In this document: piece after piece, positions 15,741 through 23,001 of the stretch | How the letters are laid out: each line of letters begins with the position of its first letter | Numbering within the stretch: the first letter of the stretch is position 1 | From: Thermoplasmata archaeon | GTDB taxonomy: Archaea; Thermoplasmatota; Thermoplasmata; Lutacidiplasmatales; UBA184 | Assembly (NCBI GenBank): GCA_035622275.1 | Contig: DASPVQ010000007.1 | Coordinates: 1-64,000 of the forward strand | Length of the DNA: 64,000 bases | Direction of reading: 5' to 3' | Notes under the pieces: model-generated | Seen by the model: only the letters and a program-made list of their open reading frames with translations | The model's database searches: none | Told to the model about the DNA's origin: nothing | Position numbers and translations under genes: made by a program

Positions 15741-16448
15741 GTGCCCGACGACGCGGAGGCCGCGAAGATCGCCGCCGCGCGGCGGGGTATCGATCTCGTC
15801 CGGCCCGGGATGCGCCTCGCCCTCGGGACCGGATCCACGGCCGCCCACGCCGTTCGGGCGCTCGCCGCGCGGTTCCCTCCCGCGCGGATCGACTGCGTCG
15901 CGAGCTCGCGGGCGACGGAGGAACTCGCCCGGTCGCTCGGGCTCGGCGTGCGGCCCCTTGGTGACGACGACCGCTTCGACCTGATGATCGACGGCGCGGA
16001 CGAGGTCAGCCCGGCGGGCGACCTGACGAAGGGCGGGGGCGGCGCGCTCCTGCGCGAGAAGCTGCTCGCGGGCCTGTCGAAGGAGCTCGTCATCCTCGTC
16101 GACCCGTCGAAGCTCGTCGTCCACCTGGGCGATCGGGTCCCGATCCCCGTGGAGGTCGTGCCGTTCGCCCGGGGGGCGGTCGCCCAACGCCTCGCGTCGG
16201 ACGGCTACCGGGTGTCCGCCCGGCGGGGTCGGGACGGCCGGCCCTTCCTTACCGACAACGGCAACGAGATCCTCGACGTCGCACCCGCGCGCCCGATCGA
16301 CGATCCGGCCGCGACCGCGCGGGCGCTCCGGGCGCCGGTGGGGGTCGTCGAGACCGGGCTGTTCGTCGGCTTCGCGCCGCGCGTGCTCGTCGGCCACCCC
16401 GACGGGCGGGTCGAGGAACGACGCGCCGGCGGACCGGCGCGCGCCTAG
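15741..16448 (+). CDS. rpiA: ribose-5-phosphate isomerase A
   Basis: RpiA interconverts ribose 5-phosphate and ribulose 5-phosphate. The 235-residue protein has 'LALGTGSTAAHAVRAL' (phosphate loop), 'DLMIDGADEVSP' (catalytic Asp/Glu), 'DLTKGGGGALLREK' (catalytic Glu and Lys) and 'NGNEILDV'. The start is GTG at 15741, with a purine-rich GGAGGAG just before it and a TATA-like 'ttgaataac' at 15712-15720. Together with the transketolase/transaldolase operon at 26-28.6 kb it completes a non-oxidative pentose phosphate route. Confidence 0.95.
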   Translation: MPDDAEAAKIAAARRGIDLVRPGMRLALGTGSTAAHAVRALAARFPPARIDCVASSRATEELARSLGLGVRPLGDDDRFDLMIDGADEVSPAGDLTKGGGGALLREKLLAGLSKELVILVDPSKLVVHLGDRVPIPVEVVPFARGAVAQRLASDGYRVSARRGRDGRPFLTDNGNEILDVAPARPIDDPAATARALRAPVGVVETGLFVGFAPRVLVGHPDGRVEERRAGGPARA

Positions 16449-16525
16449 CGGCGCCCGGCGTCGGCGTTATCCGCCGGAGCGAATGGCGTGGAACGGCGCC
16501 GCTCCGCGGGGGCGGGCCGGGGACC

Positions 16526-17308
16526 ATGAAGGGCAAGTTCGTCCAGACCCGGATCGACGATCACGTCGGCTACATCGAGATCGGCAAGCCGAAGGCCAAC
16601 ACCTACGACCTCGAGATGATGCGCGAGCTCGACGCCGCGATCGACGAGTTCCGCTTCGACGAGAGCGCCCGGGTGATCGTGCTCGCGAGCACCCTCCCCG
16701 GCTTCTTCAGCGCGGGGGCGGACATCCAGATGCTCAAGCAGAGCACGCCGGATTACAAGGCGATGTTCTGCCTGTTCTGCCAGGAGACCCTGAACAAGCT
16801 CGCGGCGACCCCGAAGCTCGTGATCGCCGCCCTCAACGGCCACACGGTCGGCGGCGGGCTCGAGATCGCGCTCGCCTGCGACCTGCGGATGATGGCGAAG
16901 GACGGGGGCCAGATCGGACTTCCCGAGGTGACGCTGGGGGTGCTGCCCGGGACCGGCGGTACGCAGCGCCTGCCGCGTCTCATCGGAACGGCCCGGGCGC
17001 TCGATTTGATGGTGACGGGCAGGCGCATCTCGCCGGACGAGGCGCTCGCGATCGGCCTCGTGAACTACGTCTATCCGAAGGAGTCGTTCGCCGGCGACGT
17101 GCAGGCCTACGCGCGCACGCTCGCCCACGGCCCGTCCCGCGCGGTCAGCCTGATCAAGCGCTCGGTCGCCGAAGGCATCGAGATGCCGCTCGGCGCGGGG
17201 CTCGCCCTCGAGCGCGAGCTGCAGAACCGGCTGTTCGTCACCGAGGACGCGAAGGAGGGCCTGAGCGCGTTCACGGAGAAGCGGAGCCCCACCTTTAAGG
17301 GACGCTGA
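16526..17308 (+). CDS. enoyl-CoA hydratase/isomerase (crotonase family)
   Basis: The 260-residue crotonase-fold protein has the oxyanion-hole segments 'GFFSAGADIQML' and 'NGHTVGGGLEIALACDLR', and the catalytic-glutamate region 'IGLPEVTLGVLPGTGGTQRL'. Both active-site glutamates of true hydratases appear present. It probably hydrates or isomerises an enoyl-CoA. The next gene, 20 bases downstream, encodes a PaaA/BoxB-like diiron protein, so a role in aromatic-CoA breakdown (PaaF/PaaG/BoxC-like) is plausible beside ordinary beta-oxidation. The start is ATG 16526, preceded by 77 bases of intergenic DNA after rpiA. Confidence 0.92.
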   Translation: MKGKFVQTRIDDHVGYIEIGKPKANTYDLEMMRELDAAIDEFRFDESARVIVLASTLPGFFSAGADIQMLKQSTPDYKAMFCLFCQETLNKLAATPKLVIAALNGHTVGGGLEIALACDLRMMAKDGGQIGLPEVTLGVLPGTGGTQRLPRLIGTARALDLMVTGRRISPDEALAIGLVNYVYPKESFAGDVQAYARTLAHGPSRAVSLIKRSVAEGIEMPLGAGLALERELQNRLFVTEDAKEGLSAFTEKRSPTFKGR

Positions 17309-17328
17309 ACCCTCTAGCGCTCGCGATC

Positions 17329-18165
17329 ATGTCCGGCCCGAACCCCGCCCCCCCGCCCGCCGCCCGCGCCGGCGCCGGAAGCCTGAAGGACGGGGGCACG
17401 GTCGTGCCGGTCCGCGAGATCCTCTGGGGCGGTTCCACGGGCGTGCGCAAGTTCGAGAGCGCCGAAGAGCTCGACCACGACATGGCCAAGCTCATCGTCA
17501 AGCTGATGGTCGTTCAGGCGGACACCGAGTTCGCCTCGATCCAGCAGCACCGTCCGTGGCTCGACGCCGCGCCGACCCTGGAGGACCGCTGGATCGAGGC
17601 GCGGATCGTCGCGGACGAGGCGCGCCACGGGCTCCAGGCGTGTCGGATCCTCCGGGACTTCGGCGAGGCCGGGCAGCGGTACATCGACGAGCTGCTCGCC
17701 AAGCGCGAGGGCGAGCACAAGCTCGACGCGTTCAACATGAAGTTCGACGCCTGGTCGGACGTCGGCGCCTTCACCTGCTTCGTCGACCGGGTCGGCGTCT
17801 ATCAGCTGCGCGCGTTCCAGGAGTGCTCGTACGGGCCGCTCGCCCGCGCGATGCCGCTGATGCTCAGCGAGGAGCAGCTGCACCTCAACTTCGGGGCCAG
17901 CGTGCTCCGCCGGATGGTCCAGGACGGCCCGCGCTACGCCGGCTCGAAGGAGGAGGCGCAGGCCGCCGTGGCGAAGTGGTACCCGCGCGCGCTCGACATG
18001 TTCGGCCACTCGAACTCCGAGACGAGCCGCCGCGCCATCGAGTGGGGGCTCAAGCGCTGGACGAACGAGGAGGCCCGGGCGCGCTACATCCAGGAGGTCA
18101 GCGCGCTCACCCGCTCGATCGGGCTCGAGCTCCCCGCGCCCGACTTCGACCGCCGCGTGCTCTGA
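17329..18165 (+). CDS. PaaA/BoxB-like ferritin-fold diiron protein
   Basis: The 278-residue protein resembles the catalytic subunit of phenylacetyl-CoA epoxidase (PaaA) and related benzoyl-CoA epoxidase (BoxB). Candidate iron ligands are Glu67, EARH (97-100) and EQLH (182-185), giving two ExxH motifs spaced as in ferritin-like monooxygenases. 'SYGPLARAMPLML' and the C-terminal 'YIQEVSALTRSIGLELP' also fit. No PaaB, C, D or E reductase genes are nearby, so its electron donor and substrate are unknown. It lies after a crotonase gene. Its last 59 bases overlap the convergent mevalonate-decarboxylase-like gene. Confidence 0.8.
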   Translation: MSGPNPAPPPAARAGAGSLKDGGTVVPVREILWGGSTGVRKFESAEELDHDMAKLIVKLMVVQADTEFASIQQHRPWLDAAPTLEDRWIEARIVADEARHGLQACRILRDFGEAGQRYIDELLAKREGEHKLDAFNMKFDAWSDVGAFTCFVDRVGVYQLRAFQECSYGPLARAMPLMLSEEQLHLNFGASVLRRMVQDGPRYAGSKEEAQAAVAKWYPRALDMFGHSNSETSRRAIEWGLKRWTNEEARARYIQEVSALTRSIGLELPAPDFDRRVL

Positions 18166-19183
18166 GCGCTCGGTCATCGCCGACCCGTCGGGCCCCCGGA
18201 CCGGCTCGCAGCTCCAGCGTCCGCTCGACGCCCGGGACCTCGCCGAAGGAGCGGCGCAGCCGGTCCACGTGGCGACGGAGCGTGAAGACGTGGACGTGGG
18301 CGCCGGCGTCGTGCGTGTAGGCGCCGATCGGGCGGCCGGCGGCCCGGTTCTCGTCCTGGACGCGCGCGAGGACCGCGCGCGAGGTCGCCGTGAGGTAGTC
18401 GAGGCTCGGGCGCGTCGTCTCGCAGACCCAGCGGAAGCTGTCGCACTCCTGCATCACGAGCGGGAAGAGCCGCTCCGCGTCGCGCGCCCCGATCGCCGAG
18501 CGGATCCGAGCGATCCGGCCCGGCAGCTCGCGCTGGCGCTCGCCGAAGTAGGGGCTCGTCGCGACCGTCGCCTGCATCGCGTCCTGCGAGCGGACCGCCT
18601 TGGTCGGAGCCCCGCGGACCAGCACGACGACGTCGCGCAGCTCCGGCCAGTGCGTCGGTCCGAAGAGCGAGCGAGCGTAGCAGTCCTGTCCATCGGCCCG
18701 GGCACCGGCCCGCCACTCGACGAACCCGCCGAAGATCGAGCGGGACGCGCTCCCCGAGCCGAAGCGGGCGAGCCGCCCGAGGGACCGGTCGCTGAGCGTT
18801 AGGCCCGCCGCGCGCGTCGCGGCGCCCGCGAGCGCGGCGAACCCGCTCGCGCTCGAAGCGAGGCCGCTCGCCGTCGGGAAGTTGTTCTCGGAGCTGACGA
18901 CGGCATGCGCGCTCGTGCCGGCGAGGGAGCGGACCCGGTCGAGGAACTTCACCACCGCCTCGCGGGGTCCGCCCCCGGCCGGGCGGCCGTTGATCTCCAC
19001 CTCGTCCGCCTCGAGGCTCGGCTCGAAGGCGACGCGCGTGCGGGAGCGCAACCGGTCGAGGCTCACCGAGATCGACGAGTTGTACGGGAGCGCGAGCGCT
19101 CGGTCCCGCACGCCCCAGTACTTCACCAGCGCGATGTTCGGCGGCGCCTCGAACGTCGCCGCGCCCGGACGCGCGCGCGCCAT
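18107..19183 (-). CDS. diphosphomevalonate decarboxylase family (mevalonate pathway)
   Basis: This GHMP-family protein of 358 residues makes an isopentenyl precursor for archaeal lipids by ATP-dependent decarboxylation. It aligns well with eukaryotic-type decarboxylases: 'NIALVKYWG', 'LPYNSSISVSL', 'SSENNFPTASGLASSASGFA', 'GSGSASRSIFGGF' and 'HDAGAH'. The Lys of KYWG and the Asp of the DAG motif, lost in mevalonate 3-kinases, are both kept, though the Lys usually following KYWG is Val. It could act on mevalonate 5-diphosphate, 5-phosphate or 3,5-bisphosphate. ATG 19183 is chosen because the TATA-like box is 27 bases upstream. The C-terminal 25 residues overlap the diiron gene and look unlike the family. 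Confidence 0.88.
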   Translation of the reverse strand: MARARPGAATFEAPPNIALVKYWGVRDRALALPYNSSISVSLDRLRSRTRVAFEPSLEADEVEINGRPAGGGPREAVVKFLDRVRSLAGTSAHAVVSSENNFPTASGLASSASGFAALAGAATRAAGLTLSDRSLGRLARFGSGSASRSIFGGFVEWRAGARADGQDCYARSLFGPTHWPELRDVVVLVRGAPTKAVRSQDAMQATVATSPYFGERQRELPGRIARIRSAIGARDAERLFPLVMQECDSFRWVCETTRPSLDYLTATSRAVLARVQDENRAAGRPIGAYTHDAGAHVHVFTLRRHVDRLRRSFGEVPGVERTLELRAGPGARRVGDDRALRARGGRSRARGARARSSG

Positions 19184-19205
19184 CGGCCGTCGCACGGCCG
19201 CGCGC

Positions 19206-19216
19206 AGTACTTATCC
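19206..19216. promoter_or_regulatory. single AT-rich promoter box serving two divergent genes
   Basis: 'agtacttatcc' is the only AT-rich element in the 55 bases between two divergent starts. Its centre is 27 bases from the minus-strand ATG (19183) and 29 bases from the plus-strand GTG (19239). Both distances match the archaeal TATA-to-start spacing for leaderless messages, so one element appears to drive both genes. Confidence 0.55.
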
Positions 19217-19238
19217 GCGCCGACCCGCTGGGCGCGCC

Positions 19239-19718
19239 GTGCGGCGTCCGGCGAGGGCCCCCGAGCCGCGGCCGGTGCCCCCCGCGCCGGATCTGCTGCG
19301 CGCGGCCCGCCACGGCTTCCATGCGGTCGTCGGCTTCCGCATCGACCCGCGCCATAGCCGACGCGGCGTCGTCACCGTCACGGGCCGCGTCGAGCCCCGG
19401 CACCTCAACATCAACGGCGTCGTCCACGGCGGCGTCTACGCGACGATCCTCGACACGGCGATGGGCGCCGCCGTCGTCTCCCTGCTCGGCCCGGGCGAGA
19501 CCACGGCGACCACGAGCCTCTACGTCGAGTTCCTTCGGGCGGCCCGGGAGGGCGAGACCCTGAGCGCCCGCGGCGAGGTGCTGCGGCGGGGCCGGCACAT
19601 CGCGTTCGCCGAGGGCAACCTCGTCGGGGACGACGGCCAGCGCTTCAGTCAGGCCCGCGGTACCTGGTACATCTGGTCGCCCGAAGCCCCCCGCCCCCCG
19701 GCGGGGCCCGCCCGCTAG
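19239..19718 (+). CDS. hotdog-fold thioesterase, PaaI-like
   Basis: The 159-residue hotdog-fold acyl-CoA thioesterase has the PaaI-type signature 'NINGVVHGGVYATILDTAMG', where the Asn/His-Gly-Gly and Asp form the active site, plus 'TTSLYVEFLRAAREGE' and 'RHIAFAEGNLV'. PaaI proteins release free acids from stalled CoA intermediates of aromatic degradation, which fits the nearby PaaA-like and crotonase genes, although the family is broad. The GTG start is set by the promoter spacing. The stop codon TAG overlaps the stop of the convergent aminopeptidase through the palindrome CTAG. Confidence 0.88.
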   Translation: MRRPARAPEPRPVPPAPDLLRAARHGFHAVVGFRIDPRHSRRGVVTVTGRVEPRHLNINGVVHGGVYATILDTAMGAAVVSLLGPGETTATTSLYVEFLRAAREGETLSARGEVLRRGRHIAFAEGNLVGDDGQRFSQARGTWYIWSPEAPRPPAGPAR

Positions 19719-22144
19719 CGGCCGAGCGCGCGGAACACCGGGACCGCCCGCTCCAGGATCTCCAGGCGCTCGAGGCCGATCCCGAGGCCGCGGGCACCCT
19801 CGGGGAACGGATGGGCCGCGAAGAACCCCCGGACCTCCTCGGCGCGGCCGAGCCCGAGCATCGGGACGGTGAACTCGAGCGCCGGCGACAACAGGCCCGA
19901 GCCCCGCAGGAGCTCGTCGACGCGCCCGAGGTGCTCCGCGAGCCACGGCCACAGGACCGGGCGGCCGACCGGGTTCGCGGCGGCGTTGCGCAGCACGAGG
20001 TGGAGGAGGCCCCGGTTCACGGCGCCCGAGGCGAGCCGGTCGAGCGACGCGCGCACGAGGTCCGGCTCGCTCGACCAGACGAGCGCCTGCTCGATCGATG
20101 CGCGCTCGTCCTCGGAGGTGTCCCGCTCGAGCGCGCGTCGCAGCTCCTGGTAGCCCGGAGCCCCCTCGACGCGCGCGCGGGCCGCGGCGACGGCCGGCTT
20201 GAGGTCCGGGTCGAGGCGGTCCCACTCGACGAAGCGCTCGGAGAGCTCGCGCGCGAAGCCGAGGTCGATCCGCATGCGGCCGAAGGAGATGCGCTCGCGC
20301 AGGATCCCGGCGCTGTCGGCCTCCCCCGGTCGCCGGTGGGGGCCGAGCCGGGCGAACTGGCTCGAAAAGAACCACCGCGCGAGGTCCTGGACCGGCGCCG
20401 AGTCCGGGAAGAACAGCGACAGCGGGCCCAGCGTGCCGGCGAGCACGTCGACGACGAGCCGATCCGGCGACTCGCCCAGCGTGCGGACCGCGCGCTCATA
20501 GCTCGCCCAGTCGACGTCCCCCGAGAGCACGAAGGCGCCCAGGTCCTCGAGGAAGGTCCACCGGTCGGCCGGCGGCCGGCCGGGGAGCGCGGCGAGCAGG
20601 CGCTCGAACAGCACGGGGTCATAGAGCACTCGGTAGAACCCGACGGCCCCCGGGTTGAGGTGGACCACCGAGTCCGCGGGCACCGGGATCTGGCGCGTGG
20701 GCGTGTCGAAGCGGACCCGATCGCGCTTGCCGTCGACCTCGACCACGAGCGGGATCGGCCAGGGCGGCGCCTCGACCGGGCCGTGGTAGCCAAAGCGGCG
20801 CTGGGCGATCGCGAGGCCGTGCGCCGACCGATGGGCGGTGATCAGCGGGAGCCCCGGCCGGTCGAGCCACGGGTCCATGAGCGGCCCGATCGGCTCGCCG
20901 CTCTCCTCCGAGAGCGCGGCCCACAGGTCGCTCGTGCGCGCGTTGGCGTAGCGGAACCGCTCGAGGTAGCGCGCGACGCCGCGCCGGAAGACGTCCTCGC
21001 CGAGGTACGACTCGAGCATCGCGATCAGCGTCGCGCCCTTGCCGTAGCTGATCTCGTCGAAGATCTGGGCGATCTCCTCCGGCCGCTCGACGACCGCGCG
21101 CACCGGGTGCGTCGCGTTGAGCGAGTCCGCGTCGAGCGCCGCCCCGGTGCCCGCGACGCGCAGGAAGAAGTCCGAGCCGGTGTCGAGGCCCGGCTCGAGC
21201 CGCTCGGAGATCTTGGTCTCGAGGAACGAGGCGAGGCTCTCGCTCAGCCAGATGTCGGTCCAGCTGGACATCGTCACGAGGTTGCCGAACCACATGTGCG
21301 CGACCTCGTGGGCGATCGTCTCGAGCACGTCCCGGCGGGCGAACGAGCGGGTCGACGCGTCGAGGAGGAGCCGCGTGTCCCGGAACGTGATCGCGCCCCA
21401 GTTCTCCATCGCGCCGAAGCTCGTCTCCGAGATGCAGACGAGGTCGAGCTTGGGCAGCGGGTAGGGGATGCCGTAGTACGACTCGTAGGCGGCGAGGACG
21501 CGGGGGGTGGTCGACAGCCCGTAGCGGCCCATCTCCGCCTGGCCGGGGGGGGCGAAGACCCGGAAGCGGACCCGCCCGCTCGTGTCCTCGAGCAGGTCAA
21601 ACCGGCCGATCCCGAGGTAGAAGAGGTACGTCGCCATCGACGGCGTCGGGTAGAAGGTCCACTCGCGCCGGCCCTCGACCGTGCGGGTCGAGCGTTCCAT
21701 CGTGTTCGAGACGACGAGCAGCTCGGGTTCGGTGCGCACCTTCAGCAGGATCCGGCTCTTGCGGTCCGGCCGGTCGAGGCAGGGGAAGATCCGTCGCGCG
21801 CCGATCGGCTCGCACTGGGTCGTCAGCACGTACCGATCGCCCTGGCGCGAGCGGTAGAGGCCGAGGAGGCCGGTCTCGAGGACCCGGCCCCGGAAGCTCA
21901 CCCGGACCGGGCCGGCCCCGAGCGCCGGGAGCTCGAGCCGGTGGGCGCCCGCGTCGCGCCGGAAGTCCACCGACGCCCCCCCGCTCCGCACCTCCGTGAT
22001 CTCGATCCCGTCGGCGTCGAGGGCGAACGGGGCCGCGCCGTCCGGCAGATCGAACTCGACCGCCCCGTTCCAGGCGAGTCCCGCGAAGTCGACGTCGAGG
22101 TCGAGGCGGTACTCGGGAACGAAGGGGGGTTCCCCCGAATCCAA
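19715..22144 (-). CDS. M1-family aminopeptidase (tricorn interacting factor F2/F3-like)
   Basis: This zinc aminopeptidase of 809 residues trims peptides, downstream of tricorn or proteasome in Thermoplasma. The exopeptidase motif GAMENWG and the zinc motif HEVAH...18 residues...E ('ETIAHEVAHMWFGN', 'WLSESLASF') are intact. N-terminal beta domain, catalytic domain and a long helical C-terminal domain (about 480-809) match the F2/F3 layout. It starts at TTG 22144 with a Shine-Dalgarno-like AGGTGG 8-13 bases ahead, unlike most neighbours. No tricorn core gene is present in this window. Confidence 0.93.
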   Translation of the reverse strand: MDSGEPPFVPEYRLDLDVDFAGLAWNGAVEFDLPDGAAPFALDADGIEITEVRSGGASVDFRRDAGAHRLELPALGAGPVRVSFRGRVLETGLLGLYRSRQGDRYVLTTQCEPIGARRIFPCLDRPDRKSRILLKVRTEPELLVVSNTMERSTRTVEGRREWTFYPTPSMATYLFYLGIGRFDLLEDTSGRVRFRVFAPPGQAEMGRYGLSTTPRVLAAYESYYGIPYPLPKLDLVCISETSFGAMENWGAITFRDTRLLLDASTRSFARRDVLETIAHEVAHMWFGNLVTMSSWTDIWLSESLASFLETKISERLEPGLDTGSDFFLRVAGTGAALDADSLNATHPVRAVVERPEEIAQIFDEISYGKGATLIAMLESYLGEDVFRRGVARYLERFRYANARTSDLWAALSEESGEPIGPLMDPWLDRPGLPLITAHRSAHGLAIAQRRFGYHGPVEAPPWPIPLVVEVDGKRDRVRFDTPTRQIPVPADSVVHLNPGAVGFYRVLYDPVLFERLLAALPGRPPADRWTFLEDLGAFVLSGDVDWASYERAVRTLGESPDRLVVDVLAGTLGPLSLFFPDSAPVQDLARWFFSSQFARLGPHRRPGEADSAGILRERISFGRMRIDLGFARELSERFVEWDRLDPDLKPAVAAARARVEGAPGYQELRRALERDTSEDERASIEQALVWSSEPDLVRASLDRLASGAVNRGLLHLVLRNAAANPVGRPVLWPWLAEHLGRVDELLRGSGLLSPALEFTVPMLGLGRAEEVRGFFAAHPFPEGARGLGIGLERLEILERAVPVFRALGR

Positions 22145-22235
22145 CTTGTTCCACCTACCCCGAGAGAGCTAGGACGACCGGTCGGTCGAGATGAACCTTT
22201 GGACCGCGCGCGTCGCGGCGCCGCCTCCGTGCCAA

Positions 22236-22245
22236 GGTTAAATAT
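22236..22245 (+). promoter_or_regulatory. TATA box of 5S rRNA gene
   Basis: 'ggttaaatat' is centred 26 bases before the first base of the 5S rRNA, the standard archaeal spacing. This supports both the 5S boundary and independent transcription of this gene. Confidence 0.7.
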
Positions 22246-22266
22246 CGCGCATCGGTCGCACCCTTC

Positions 22267-22390
22267 GGCTGACGGCCAAAGCGGCGGGGAAACACCCGGT
22301 CCCATTCCGAACCCGGCAGTTAAGCCCGCTGGCGTTCCGCGCGGTACTGAAGTGCGCGAGCCTACGGGAAACGCGGAAAGCTGTCAGCCT
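22267..22390 (+). rRNA. rrf: 5S ribosomal RNA
   Basis: The sequence has the archaeal 5S core ('GCGGCGGGGAAACACCCGGTCCCAT' region, then 'CCGAACCCGGCAGTTAAGCCCGC'), and terminal GGCTGAC (22267-22273) pairs with GTCAGCC (22383-22389) as helix I. No 16S or 23S genes adjoin it, so the 5S stands alone, as in Thermoplasma and relatives. Its 3' end overlaps the stop codon region of the convergent DUF1697 gene by a few bases. Confidence 0.95.
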
Positions 22391-22956
22391 CCCTCTCCGG
22401 TCGAGGAAGACGCGTCCGGAGCTCCTGCCATCGCCTCGAGCCGGCGCAGCGTGTTCCAGTTGCGCGCCGTCCCCCGGACGCCGAGGCCCGTCTCGATGCG
22501 CTCGAGCGTGAGGTGCGAGCGCCCGATCCCCGCGGGGTACGTCACGTAGGCGTGAGCCCCGATCGCCCCCAGCGCCTCCGGACCGGCGAGGCTCGCGGCG
22601 AACCGGGCCGCGACCGCCGCGGGAGGCGCCGACTTGAGGAAGACGACCAAGAGGTGGGACGGATCGCGCGCGGCGAACTCCGCAAACGGGTTCCGGGCGC
22701 GGATCCCGGGGAGCTCTTCCGCGCCGCGCACCACGACCGGCGCATCGAGGCCGAGGCCCGCACGGCACGCCGCCTCGAGCCGGGACTCGAGCTCGCGGGG
22801 CGCGAGGGCGTCCGCGCGGAAGACGAGGTTGCCGGTGCGAAGGAGCGAGCGGACGTCGGCGAAGCCGCAGCGCGTGGCGACCGCGCGCAGCTGCGCCATG
22901 TCGAGAAGACGGCCGCCGACGTTGACCGCCCGCCAGAGCGCGACGAAGGTGGGCAT
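22384..22956 (-). CDS. DUF1697 family protein
   Basis: The 190-residue protein matches the DUF1697 pattern: an N-terminal 'ALWRAVNVGGRLLDMAQLRAV' (family: RGINVGG..M..L), 'SLLRTGNLVF', 'NPFAEFAARDPSHLLVVFL' and a C-terminal 'TARNWNTLRRLEAM' (family: RNW.T...L). The family is widespread but uncharacterised and has a ferredoxin-like fold. The final seven bases coincide with the 3' end of the 5S rRNA gene on the opposite strand. The C-terminal Ser/Thr/Glu/Gly tail is probably not conserved. Confidence 0.88.
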   Translation of the reverse strand: MPTFVALWRAVNVGGRLLDMAQLRAVATRCGFADVRSLLRTGNLVFRADALAPRELESRLEAACRAGLGLDAPVVVRGAEELPGIRARNPFAEFAARDPSHLLVVFLKSAPPAAVAARFAASLAGPEALGAIGAHAYVTYPAGIGRSHLTLERIETGLGVRGTARNWNTLRRLEAMAGAPDASSSTGEGG

Positions 22957-23001
22957 CGGTCCTCGCGCGCTCCCCCGCCGCGGCCCCGATCCGCCGGCGC
23001 G

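Noticed and set aside
19811-22549. 912-codon plus-strand frame across the M1 aminopeptidase and into the 5S gene
   Set aside because: It is antisense to a verified protease and runs through a structural RNA, so it cannot be a real gene.
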